Part shown: positions 8,129 to 15,785 of the stretch, one piece after another
How positions within the stretch are numbered: position 1 is the stretch's first letter
Layout: each line of letters begins with the position of its first letter
Source of the DNA: Oceanospirillum sp964342385
Lineage (GTDB): Bacteria > Pseudomonadota > Gammaproteobacteria > Pseudomonadales > Halomonadaceae
DNA length: 64,000 nt
Direction of reading: 5' to 3'
NCBI GenBank assembly: GCA_964342385.1
Contig: CAYFGP010000015.1
Span: 6,864-70,863, forward strand
The notes under the pieces: generated by a model
Databases searched by the model: none
What the model was told of the DNA's origin: nothing
The model's input: only the letters and a program-made list of their open reading frames with translations
Position numbers and translations under genes: made by a program

Positions 8129-9298
8129 ATGACAAATGTATTAGAGAAACACGAAATTACCCTGGGTTTCATTCCACTGCTGGACAGTGCGCCTTTGATT
8201 ATTGCTCAGGAACTTGGTTTTTTTGCCGAGCAGGATTTGAAGGTCACCCTGAGAGGTGAGTTTTCCTGGGCAACGATCAGAGACAAAGTAAGTTTTGGTC
8301 TGTTGGATGGAGCACAGATGTTAGCCCCCATGCCACTGGCTGCAACATTAGGCCTCGGATCGATTCCTACTCCCATGGTGACCGCCTTTAGCCTGGGCTT
8401 AAATGGTAATGCGATTACCCTATCTAACCGCCTCTGGCAGTCTCTGGATGCCTTTACTCAAACGGATCAGCCAGTACTGAGTCGTCTCAAACACTATATC
8501 GATATCCGCAAACAGCAGGGTCAGCTGCCGTTAAAACTGGGCATTGTTTATCCCTACTCGCAACATAACTATCTGCTGCGCTACTGGTTAGCCTCTGGTG
8601 ATATCCACCCGGAAAGAGATCTGGATCTGCCGGTGATTTCACCCACTCGTATGATCAAAAGTATGGCCGATGGTCTGATCGATGGCTTCTGTGTCGGTGA
8701 ACCCTGGAATACCGTAGCTGAGCAACAGGAAGTGGGTCGTACCGCCATTAGTGGTTATCAGATCTGGAATAATGCGCCGGAAAAAGTGTTTGGTGTGACA
8801 CAAAAATGGGCGCAGGAGAACCCCAATACTCACCAAGCAGTACTTAAGGCGCTATTACAAGCAGCCCTTTGGTTAGATAAAGAGGAAAATCGGGCCCAAA
8901 CGCTGGATATTCTGGCGCGTCCTGAATACCTCAATCTCAGCTGCCCGGAAGATGCCGCACGGGTACCGCTGCTGGAAACCGAAAACTGGCCACAGTTTTA
9001 TCGCTATAGCGCCACTTTCCCTTGGCACAGCCATGCTCGTTGGTTATTACAACAGATGCTGCGTTGGCAGCAGCTACCCAATCAATCAGAGAAAGATGCT
9101 CAGGAACTGGAACAGATGATCCAGCAGGTTTATCGCACCGATCTTTACCGTCAGGCTGCCAGTACATTGGATCTGCCCGTACCCGGTGATAACAATAAAC
9201 CCGAAGGTGTTCATGACAATGAATGGCTACTCGAGCAGGATAATCACAACATCCTCTTAGGCCCTAGCCGCTTTATTGACGGTAGAGAGTTCTGTTAA
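8129..9298 (+). CDS. nasS: Nitrate/nitrite sensor NasS (NrtA-like, cytoplasmic)
   Basis: A 389-residue protein homologous to the periplasmic nitrate-binding NrtA at 9867, sharing its opening (LGFIPLLDSAPLIIAQELGF versus FGFIKLTDMAPLAIAYEKGY), the DG(A)QMLAPMPLAA region and the GxCVGEPWN motif. It has no signal peptide, so it should be cytoplasmic, which marks NasS rather than a transporter subunit. It senses nitrate or nitrite and releases NasT. The ATG at 8129 has AGGGG 8 bases upstream; a GTG at 8120 overlaps that Shine-Dalgarno. Confidence 0.9.
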   Translation: MTNVLEKHEITLGFIPLLDSAPLIIAQELGFFAEQDLKVTLRGEFSWATIRDKVSFGLLDGAQMLAPMPLAATLGLGSIPTPMVTAFSLGLNGNAITLSNRLWQSLDAFTQTDQPVLSRLKHYIDIRKQQGQLPLKLGIVYPYSQHNYLLRYWLASGDIHPERDLDLPVISPTRMIKSMADGLIDGFCVGEPWNTVAEQQEVGRTAISGYQIWNNAPEKVFGVTQKWAQENPNTHQAVLKALLQAALWLDKEENRAQTLDILARPEYLNLSCPEDAARVPLLETENWPQFYRYSATFPWHSHARWLLQQMLRWQQLPNQSEKDAQELEQMIQQVYRTDLYRQAASTLDLPVPGDNNKPEGVHDNEWLLEQDNHNILLGPSRFIDGREFC

Positions 9299-9334
9299 TG
9301 AATACTGCCTAAGTCCGTATTGCACTCAGTACGA

Positions 9335-9392
9335 TTTAGTCCACCTATGTTTTAGCGCACTTATTTTTAGTACACCTATATTAGCGCACCTT
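9335..9392. repeat. Imperfect 28-bp tandem duplication after nasS
   Basis: Copy 1 (9335-9362) and copy 2 (9366-9392) share TTTAGT-CACCTAT and TTAGCGCAC blocks with a 2-base deletion and a few substitutions; the period is 31. It lies about 200 bases upstream of the nrtA promoter. Confidence 0.75.
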
Positions 9393-9446
9393 TTTAGCAA
9401 ATTGGCAGTTTAGCCGCTACACAGCCTTCCCTTCTTATTTATAACC

Positions 9447-9470
9447 GCAGCCGCATCTTATTGCGGCTGC
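9447..9470. terminator. GC-rich hairpin between nasS and the nrtA promoter
   Basis: A 9-bp stem, GCAGCCGCA with TGCGGCTGC, and a 6-base loop. There is no T-run, and its right arm overlaps the first TGCACC half-site. It may end the nasTS transcript inefficiently. Confidence 0.4.
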
Positions 9471-9517
9471 ACCATCAGGAAACAAAGAGCTGCACCTGCG
9501 AACAATCCGAGTGCACC
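9468..9517. promoter_or_regulatory. Three phased TGCACC half-sites, possible NtrC enhancer
   Basis: TGCACC occurs at 9468-9473, 9491-9496 and 9512-9517, all in one orientation and 21-23 bases apart (two helical turns), 75-125 bases upstream of the sigma-54 promoter. This fits an activator-binding region for a sigma-54 promoter; NtrC is inferred from the half-site. Confidence 0.4.
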
Positions 9518-9591
9518 CCCCATCTGGCAATAACGGGTTGTCTTGCCTGAAAAATCTATCAACACTCTGTTAATTAAGGTTTTTTTATTTC

Positions 9592-9606
9592 TGGCACAGC
9601 CGATGC
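9592..9606 (+). promoter_or_regulatory. Sigma-54 promoter for nrtABC
   Basis: TGGCACA-N4-ATGC: the -24 element is perfect, the -12 has one mismatch (ATGC for TTGC), and the GG/GC spacing is correct. The predicted start near 9618 places the whole ANTAR leader inside the transcript. Confidence 0.7.
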
Positions 9607-9656
9607 ATTAAACAAGTTAACCAAGAAAAACAACATGCTCGACCCAATAATAGCCA

Positions 9657-9736
9657 GATCCTCCAAGAGCCAAAGGCGGCCCCGGTAGATCGGACAGCTA
9701 CAAAAAATAAGCATAATAACAAGCAAAGGCGCTTGT
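9657..9736 (+). promoter_or_regulatory. ANTAR (NasT-binding) two-hairpin RNA motif
   Basis: Hairpin P1 (9657-9691) has an imperfect stem closed by GCC/GGC around the hexaloop AAAGGC (972-9677 in the leader, i.e. 9672-9677). P2 (9719-9736) has a perfect 6-bp stem, ACAAGC/GCTTGT, around the identical hexaloop AAAGGC (9725-9730). Both loops have A at position 1 and G at position 4, the defining ANTAR target feature. P2's loop and 3' arm are also the 5' arm of the terminator at 9725-9786, so NasT binding and termination are mutually exclusive. Confidence 0.9.
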
Positions 9737-9786
9737 ACTTCATCTCTGATCAACAGTTCAGAGGTGATGTGCAAGCGCCTTTTTTA
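9725..9786 (+). terminator. Regulated intrinsic terminator in the nrtA leader
   Basis: The lower stem AAGGCGCTTG (9726-9735) pairs with CAAGCGCCTT (9772-9781). Upper pairings CATC/GATG and TCTGA/TCAGA extend it, and a T-run follows (9780-9785). It shares bases with antiterminator hairpin P2. Without NasT it should stop transcription about 80 bases before nrtA. Confidence 0.9.
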
Positions 9787-9866
9787 TTTTCAAAACCCGG
9801 TTCAGCTGACACCTGCACCAGCCAGGTCAAGCATAAAAAATATTAGCGAAAACGGAGATATGAGTG

Positions 9867-11288
9867 ATGAGTAAGAAAGCACTTTCTCGACCAACCCTAT
9901 CAAAAGGTCTGCCACGTCGTAGCTTTATGAAAAAGACCCTGGCAGTGGTGACAGCCGCCACACTGGGCAGCTTTTTAAATGTCTCAGCCAGTTGGGCAGA
10001 GCTGGATTATGCGGAAAAAGAAGAGCTGAAGTTTGGTTTTATCAAACTTACCGATATGGCGCCACTGGCTATCGCCTACGAAAAAGGCTACTTCGAAGAT
10101 GAAGGCCTGTACGTCACTCTGGAAGCTCAAGCAAACTGGAAAGTGCTGCTGGATCGTGTGATTGATGGTCAGCTGGATGGCGCACATATGCTGGCTGGTC
10201 AGCCACTGGGTGCCACCATCGGCTACGGTACTAAAGCGGATATTATCACTGCTTTCAGTATGGACCTGAACGGCAACGGCATCACCGTATCCAACTCTGT
10301 GTGGGAAGACATGAAAAAACATATCCCGCACAAAGATGGCAAACCGGTCCACCCAATCAAAGCGGATGCGCTTAAACCGGTTGTAGAAAGCTATAAAGCT
10401 GACGGTAAGCCGTTCAACATGGGCATGGTATTCCCGGTATCGACCCACAACTATGAGCTGAGATACTGGCTGGCGGCCGGTGGTATCCACCCAGGTTTCT
10501 ATGCACCCCATAAAGGTGATACCTCAGGTCAATTACAAGCAGATGCTTTGCTGTCCGTAACCCCACCACCTCAGATGCCTGCGACTATGGAAGCGGGCAC
10601 CATCTATGGTTACTGCGTGGGCGAACCGTGGAACCAACAGGCGGTATTTAAAGGTATCGGTGTGCCGGTTGTAACCGATTATGAGATCTGGAAAAACAAT
10701 CCAGAAAAAGTGTTTGGTGTGTCTAAATCATGGGCGGAAAAATATCCAAACACCCATATTCGTGTTGTAAAAGCGATGATTCGTGCCGCGCACTGGTTAG
10801 ATGCCAATAACAACGCCAACCGTCCTGAAGCGGTGAAGATCCTGTCCCAATCCAACTATGTGGGTGCAGACTATGATGTGATCGCCAACTCTATGACCGG
10901 CACCTTTGAGTACGAAAAGGGTGATAAGCGTGATGTACCGGATTTCAACGTGTTCTTCCGTTATAACGCCACCTACCCGTACTACTCCGATGCGATCTGG
11001 TATCTGACTCAGATGCGTCGCTGGGGCCAGATCTCAGATACCAAGCCTGATAGCTGGTATATGGATATTGCCAAGAAGGTTTACCGCCCGGATATCTATA
11101 AACAAGCGGTAGCCTCTCTGATCGAAGACGGCCAGATGAAAGCCGGTGATTTCCCGGATCTGAGCAAAGAGAGCGGTTTCCGTCCACCTCAGAAACACTT
11201 TATCGACAATATCGTTTACGACGGCAGCAAGCCTAACGAGTACCTGAGCAAGTTCTCTATCGGTTTGAAAGCCAACGAAAAGATCTAA
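9867..11288 (+). CDS. nrtA: Nitrate ABC transporter substrate-binding protein NrtA
   Basis: A 473-residue periplasmic nitrate-binding protein. The N-terminus carries a Tat signal (PRRSFMKK, then a hydrophobic stretch and a cleavage-like SASWAE near 40-47). The CmpA/NrtA-type domain follows, with FGFIKLTDMAPL, DGAHMLAGQPLGA and GYCVGEPWNQQ. The ATG at 9867 has CGGAG 9 bases upstream; a GTG one codon earlier is possible. It is the first gene after the ANTAR leader and is followed by a hairpin and nrtB. It resembles cytoplasmic NasS throughout, consistent with an old duplication. Confidence 0.95.
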   Translation: MSKKALSRPTLSKGLPRRSFMKKTLAVVTAATLGSFLNVSASWAELDYAEKEELKFGFIKLTDMAPLAIAYEKGYFEDEGLYVTLEAQANWKVLLDRVIDGQLDGAHMLAGQPLGATIGYGTKADIITAFSMDLNGNGITVSNSVWEDMKKHIPHKDGKPVHPIKADALKPVVESYKADGKPFNMGMVFPVSTHNYELRYWLAAGGIHPGFYAPHKGDTSGQLQADALLSVTPPPQMPATMEAGTIYGYCVGEPWNQQAVFKGIGVPVVTDYEIWKNNPEKVFGVSKSWAEKYPNTHIRVVKAMIRAAHWLDANNNANRPEAVKILSQSNYVGADYDVIANSMTGTFEYEKGDKRDVPDFNVFFRYNATYPYYSDAIWYLTQMRRWGQISDTKPDSWYMDIAKKVYRPDIYKQAVASLIEDGQMKAGDFPDLSKESGFRPPQKHFIDNIVYDGSKPNEYLSKFSIGLKANEKI

Positions 11289-11368
11289 TCTCACTCGCCG
11301 CTTTGCTCTGAGAAGCAATGCTTGTCTTGAGGATCGCAATAGCGGCAAAAAGTCCCATAAGTAAAAAC

Positions 11369-11392
11369 GCCGGATACTGTGAAGTATCCGGC
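11369..11392 (+). other. Intercistronic hairpin between nrtA and nrtB
   Basis: A perfect 10-bp GC-rich stem, GCCGGATACT with AGTATCCGGC, closed by a GTGA (GNRA-type) tetraloop. It has no T-run and is followed at once by the nrtB Shine-Dalgarno (GGGAG, 11394-11398). The position suggests 3' protection of nrtA mRNA so that binding protein exceeds permease. Confidence 0.75.
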
Positions 11393-11406
11393 TGGGAGAG
11401 CGCATC

Positions 11407-12417
11407 ATGAGCCAAATGACAGCCAGCACAGAAAGCAGTAGTCCATCATTTTTAAGCCGTCTGACCCAGGGACGTAGTCTGGCAGAGATCACCAAACTAG
11501 GTGTGAGCGCAGTCACCCTGCCTGCGGTCGGTTTAGTTTTATTCTTAATGTTATGGGCTGTCGCAGCGCCTAAGGTCAACACCTCGCTGGGGCAATTCCC
11601 AGGACCGGCTCAGGTTTGGCAACAGATGCAGGGCCTGACCGCAGAGCATATGGAATCCCGTGAAAAAGAAGACGCGTTTTATGAGCGCCAGGAAAAGCGC
11701 AACGCCGCGCGTATGGCCAAAGATCCGGATTATGTGCCTAAAATTAGCCAATACACAGGTAAGGCCACCTTTTTTGACCAGATTGGCACCAGTTTAATCA
11801 CCGTACTGGCCGGCTTTTTTGTTGCCACTGCCATCGCTGTGCCTGCGGGTATCGTGATTGGCCTGAGCAGCTCCCTTTACACGGCTGCTAACCCCTTGAT
11901 TCAGTTATTTAAACCCGTATCACCTTTGGCCTGGCTGCCGCTGGTTACCATGGTTGTGAGTGCGGTGTATGTATCCGATGATCCACTGGTATCCAAGTCG
12001 TTTCTGACCTCCATGATCACGGTAACCCTATGTAGCCTATGGCCTACCCTGATCAACACCGCCGTGGGTGTTGCCGGTATCCCACAGGATCTGAAAAACG
12101 TCAGTCATGTATTACGTCTGAACTGGCTGACCCATGTGGTCAAAATTGTACTGCCGTCTTCCATCCCTATGGTATTTACCGGTCTGCGCCTGTCATTGGG
12201 TATCGCTTGGATGGTGCTGATCGCTGCTGAGATGCTGGCACAGAACCCTGGTCTGGGTAAGTTTGTCTGGGATGAGTTCCAGAACGGTAGCTCCAACTCC
12301 CTGGGTCGCATTATGGTCGCTGTGATTGTCATCGGTCTGATTGGCTTCCTGTTGGACCGTACCATGTTGCTGATTCAGCGCTGGGCGTCCTGGGACAAAA
12401 CTGCAGTATTACGTTAA
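11407..12417 (+). CDS. nrtB: Nitrate ABC transporter permease NrtB
   Basis: A 336-residue inner-membrane permease of the NrtB/SsuC family. An N-terminal helix (about 38-58) is followed by a charged loop (about 75-120, rich in KEK and RxEKR) and then the binding-protein-dependent transport domain (about 125-330). The EAA-like cytoplasmic loop is near GIPQDLKNVSHVLRLN. It forms the membrane channel of the nitrate importer with NrtA and NrtC. Confidence 0.93.
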   Translation: MSQMTASTESSSPSFLSRLTQGRSLAEITKLGVSAVTLPAVGLVLFLMLWAVAAPKVNTSLGQFPGPAQVWQQMQGLTAEHMESREKEDAFYERQEKRNAARMAKDPDYVPKISQYTGKATFFDQIGTSLITVLAGFFVATAIAVPAGIVIGLSSSLYTAANPLIQLFKPVSPLAWLPLVTMVVSAVYVSDDPLVSKSFLTSMITVTLCSLWPTLINTAVGVAGIPQDLKNVSHVLRLNWLTHVVKIVLPSSIPMVFTGLRLSLGIAWMVLIAAEMLAQNPGLGKFVWDEFQNGSSNSLGRIMVAVIVIGLIGFLLDRTMLLIQRWASWDKTAVLR

Positions 12418-12451
12418 TCGCCTGAAGTAAGTGAAAAAAGAGGAGAACACC

Positions 12452-13324
12452 ATGAACCGTGCCCACTTAGAACTGACTCAGGTCGGTATTGAATTCCCAA
12501 CCCCGAAAGGTAGCTTCCGTGCACTGCAGGGTGTTGATCTGAAAATTGCCCGAGGCGAGTTTGTTTCCCTGATCGGTCACTCCGGTTGCGGTAAATCCAC
12601 CGTACTGAATATTGTTGCCGGTCTGCACCAGGCCACCGAAGGCGGTGTACTGCTGGATGGTCGCGAAGTCACCGAACCCGGGCCAGAACGTGCCGTGGTC
12701 TTCCAGAACCACTCGCTGCTGCCTTGGCTGACCGCTTACCAGAACGTGGAGCTGGCAGTAAAACAGGTCTTTAAAGGCAAGAAATCCAAAGCTGAGATGA
12801 AAGACTGGATTGAGCACAATCTAGAGCTGGTGCATATGAGCCACGCTATTCATAAACGCCCGGATGAGATCTCCGGCGGTATGAAACAGCGTGTCGGTAT
12901 TGCCCGAGCTCTGGCTATGGAACCGACGGTATTGCTGATGGATGAGCCTTTTGGCGCTCTGGATGCTCTGACCCGAGCTCACCTGCAGGACTCTCTGATG
13001 GAGATCCAGAACGAGCTCAATAATACCGTGATTATGATCACCCACGATGTGGATGAAGCCGTACTGCTGTCGGATCGTATTGTCATGATGACCAACGGCC
13101 CCGCGGCGACTGTCGGTGAGATCTTGAAGATTGAGCTGGAACGGCCCCGAGATCGCCTGGCTCTGGCTGATGATGCCCAGTACAACCACTATCGTAGCCA
13201 GGTGCTGAGCTTCCTGTACGAAAAACAGCGTAAGGTTGAGCCGATTGAACGTAAGGCTAAAACAGAAAAAGCAGCAAGCAAAGAAGAAGCCGCTCAGGAG
13301 AAAAACATCGAAAACGTCGCCTAG
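12452..13324 (+). CDS. nrtC: Nitrate ABC transporter ATPase NrtC (NrtD-type)
   Basis: A 290-residue ABC ATPase: Walker A GHSGCGKST (about 43-51), signature SGGMKQR, Walker B VLLMDEPFGALD, switch His in ITHDVDEA. It lacks the C-terminal NrtA-like domain of cyanobacterial NrtC, so in length it is closer to NrtD. The C-terminal 30 residues are Lys/Glu-rich. The ATG at 12452 sits behind GAGGAG; an in-frame GTG at 12431 is upstream of that Shine-Dalgarno. It ends the nrt operon, with a terminator 70 bases on. No nitrate or nitrite reductase genes follow. Confidence 0.94.
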   Translation: MNRAHLELTQVGIEFPTPKGSFRALQGVDLKIARGEFVSLIGHSGCGKSTVLNIVAGLHQATEGGVLLDGREVTEPGPERAVVFQNHSLLPWLTAYQNVELAVKQVFKGKKSKAEMKDWIEHNLELVHMSHAIHKRPDEISGGMKQRVGIARALAMEPTVLLMDEPFGALDALTRAHLQDSLMEIQNELNNTVIMITHDVDEAVLLSDRIVMMTNGPAATVGEILKIELERPRDRLALADDAQYNHYRSQVLSFLYEKQRKVEPIERKAKTEKAASKEEAAQEKNIENVA

Positions 13325-13395
13325 TTTGTGCTGACAAAGGCTGCTTAGCGGTTTTAGTTAACACCTGTTTTATTATCTCGATAGACGCTCTTTTT

Positions 13396-13437
13396 CAGGG
13401 CAGTGGCCTAACCTCAGTGCTACTGCCCTGCTTTTTC
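13396..13437 (+). terminator. Terminator of the nrtABC operon
   Basis: A 9-bp stem, CAGGGCAGT (13396-13404) with ACTGCCCTG (13422-13430), followed by CTTTTTCC. Confidence 0.8.
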
Positions 13438-13779
13438 CTGCCCGGCTTTTTCCTAGCCCTTTACCTTTGGCGTTCTTGGTATTTTCATAAGGCGGATCTT
13501 ACAGACCGACTGACTTTATTGTGCTGATTCCCCTCAATTCGGCCCTATAACTTTAAGCATTCGACGTTTACCCAAGTGATTTTTACTCATCTTGTCGCTA
13601 TGGTTGCTGCCCGTTTTAGATTTTCCCTATCCACTCGATAATGGTAGGGTGGTAACTCTATTTATAGGAGCAGCATGCTGAAGGGAATCAGGCGCAACGT
13701 GCATCCCGTCTGATCATTAAGCTCTCCGGCACCCTGCTAGTCCGCACCGAATCGAAAAAATAAAAAAGGACAGAAAACC
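13438..13779. other. Intergenic region upstream of the chemoreceptor gene
   Basis: About 340 bases. A weak FliA-like -10 (CTCGATAA, 13634-13641) lacks a proper -35. AAAAAAGGA precedes the chemoreceptor ATG. I see no other clear structure. Confidence 0.4.
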
Positions 13780-15669
13780 ATGAAGGGGCTTTCTCTTAGG
13801 GTCAAGATCATTCTTATGGCGACCCTGGCGGTACTGATTACCGCAATTTCATTGACCGGATTTTCCGCTTACCGCCTATCAGATTTGACCAAAGAGAACG
13901 TAGAGCAGCGAGTTCAGGGGGTTTCTAATGCGGTCAGTACTGGTGTTGAACGTTGGGCATCTTCTAAGTATCAGCTGCTGAATACCCTGGCTAGCCGTCC
14001 TGCTCAGCAAGAGAGCTTTATTGAGCAGTTGAATATGACCCGTGAAGCGGGTGATTTTATCGCTATTTTTGCCGGTCTGACCGATGGCACCCGTATTGGC
14101 AGTAATGGCCATACCAAATTTGTGAATGGTTACGATCCCAGAACTCGCCCTTGGTACAAACAGGGCATGGCCGAGAAAAAAATGGTGCTAATTGGTCCTT
14201 ATGAAGACCGTACTACCAAGGAAATGACCTTTACCATCGCCCGGCCTCTGCAGCAAAATGGCCAGGTTATGGGTATTATCGGTGCCGATCTGCAGTTAAA
14301 AGATCTGTTTAAAGAGATCACCAGTTTTGAATCCGGTAAAAACAGTCAGCTATTTCTGTTGAATGATCAGGGCACCTTGATCGCTCACTCGGACAAAGCC
14401 TACCAACTTAAACCCATTCAAGACCTCTACCCAACGATTCAGGATAAGCAGGTGCAAAACCTGGCTTCTGAAGGCCGTTTGGTTGAGGTATCGACACCAC
14501 AAGGGGATAAACTGGTTCACCTGACCAAGATTCCACAGTCCTCCTGGTTGCTGGGTGTTGAAGTGGATAAAGCCACTGAGATGGCCGTTTTCAGCGAAAC
14601 CCTGATGGTGCAGATCGTTATCGGCTGTGCCATCTTTGTCTTTGTTATGTTAAGTGTCGCTATTCTGGTCAAGGTACTGCTGCAGGATCTACATGCTATG
14701 GGTCGTGCATTGGGTTATATCGCTAAAGGTGAAGGTGACCTGACCAAACGTATCGATACCCGCAGCAAAGATGAGGTGGGCGAGATTGCTAATGATTTTA
14801 ACCACTTTATTGGCAACCTGCACACCATCATCAGTAAGCTGGAGCACACCGCCTCAGATCTGGGTATGCAGTCCGATATCATTGCTGATAAGACAGAACA
14901 GAACAGCAAGAAGATCTACCAGCAGAAGAACCAAACCATTCAGGTGGCGGATGCCATTGATCAGTTGTCCCAAGCCACAGAGAGTATTCTGGATCACGTT
15001 GGCAATACTTCTGGTCAGGTGAAAACCACTCTGAAACTGGGTGAGCAGGGTATTGAACAGGTGGATAAGAGTCAGCAGTCTGTGAAAGAACTGGCGGATA
15101 AACTCAGTACTGCCAGTCAGGTAGTGACCGATCTGAATAATAGCGCTCAAGGCATTACCAATATTCTGACCAGTATTCAGGAGATTGCTGAGCAGACCAA
15201 CCTGTTGGCATTGAATGCCGCAATTGAAGCTGCCCGTGCCGGTGAAGCCGGTCGTGGTTTTGCAGTCGTAGCCGATGAAGTACGCAATCTGTCGCAACGT
15301 ACCAGTACGTCTACCAGCGAGATTCAGGAAGTAATGGAATCGGTACAGAACTCAGCACTGCAAGCCACCGAGCTGATGAACTCCAGTGGTGAGTTGGCGC
15401 AGCACAGTGTTGAAGATGCGATCCAGGCACAGAACATGCTGGCAGAGATTGTTAGTGCGGTACAGCAGATCAATACGCTATCCGAACAGATTGCTGCAGC
15501 AACCAATCAACAGGCTGCTATCAGCCAGGAGATTCATAGTAATACGCAGAATATCCGCGCCTTTGCCGATGATCTGGCTCACGATGCTGAAGAAAGCGAA
15601 CAACAGGTACAGAAGCTATCGGGTCTGGCCGGTGATCTAAAAGCTGAAGCAGGTAAGTTTGTTATCTAA
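13780..15669 (+). CDS. Methyl-accepting chemotaxis protein (dCache sensor)
   Basis: A 629-residue transmembrane chemoreceptor. TM1 is at about 9-30; a periplasmic double-Cache sensor (about 35-270) contains the family motif DPRTRPWYKQG and an FTIARPL-like strand; TM2 is at about 277-300. HAMP and a methyl-accepting signalling domain follow. The hairpin tip EIAEQTNLLALNAAIEAARA is intact. dCache receptors of this type bind amino acids or other small molecules; the ligand is not readable here. It is monocistronic with its own terminator. Nearness to nrtABC is suggestive only. Confidence 0.93.
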   Translation: MKGLSLRVKIILMATLAVLITAISLTGFSAYRLSDLTKENVEQRVQGVSNAVSTGVERWASSKYQLLNTLASRPAQQESFIEQLNMTREAGDFIAIFAGLTDGTRIGSNGHTKFVNGYDPRTRPWYKQGMAEKKMVLIGPYEDRTTKEMTFTIARPLQQNGQVMGIIGADLQLKDLFKEITSFESGKNSQLFLLNDQGTLIAHSDKAYQLKPIQDLYPTIQDKQVQNLASEGRLVEVSTPQGDKLVHLTKIPQSSWLLGVEVDKATEMAVFSETLMVQIVIGCAIFVFVMLSVAILVKVLLQDLHAMGRALGYIAKGEGDLTKRIDTRSKDEVGEIANDFNHFIGNLHTIISKLEHTASDLGMQSDIIADKTEQNSKKIYQQKNQTIQVADAIDQLSQATESILDHVGNTSGQVKTTLKLGEQGIEQVDKSQQSVKELADKLSTASQVVTDLNNSAQGITNILTSIQEIAEQTNLLALNAAIEAARAGEAGRGFAVVADEVRNLSQRTSTSTSEIQEVMESVQNSALQATELMNSSGELAQHSVEDAIQAQNMLAEIVSAVQQINTLSEQIAAATNQQAAISQEIHSNTQNIRAFADDLAHDAEESEQQVQKLSGLAGDLKAEAGKFVI

Positions 15670-15688
15670 TTAGACCTTCTAGGATCGT

Positions 15689-15732
15689 CTCCCTGATAGC
15701 GAACTGCGTGCTATCAGGGAGTTTCCTGTTTT
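15689..15732. terminator. Terminator between the chemoreceptor and MocR genes
   Basis: A perfect 12-bp stem, CTCCCTGATAGC with GCTATCAGGGAG, and a 9-base loop, followed by TTTCCTGTTTT. It serves the rightward chemoreceptor gene and perhaps the convergent leftward gene. Confidence 0.8.
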
Positions 15733-15785
15733 AGTAATGCTGATTTTCAGTAACACAGCCAACTGACAACTGATGTTCGAAAAGA

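Noticed and set aside
9860..9874. Tiny leader ORF (ATG AGT GAT GAG TAA) overlapping the nrtA start
   Set aside because: Four codons long, out of frame and overlapping the nrtA ATG; the CGGAG is better spaced for nrtA itself.
13612..13641. FliA (sigma-28) promoter for the chemoreceptor
   Set aside because: CTCGATAA is a 6/8 match to the -10 and the -35 position reads TTTA rather than TAAA.
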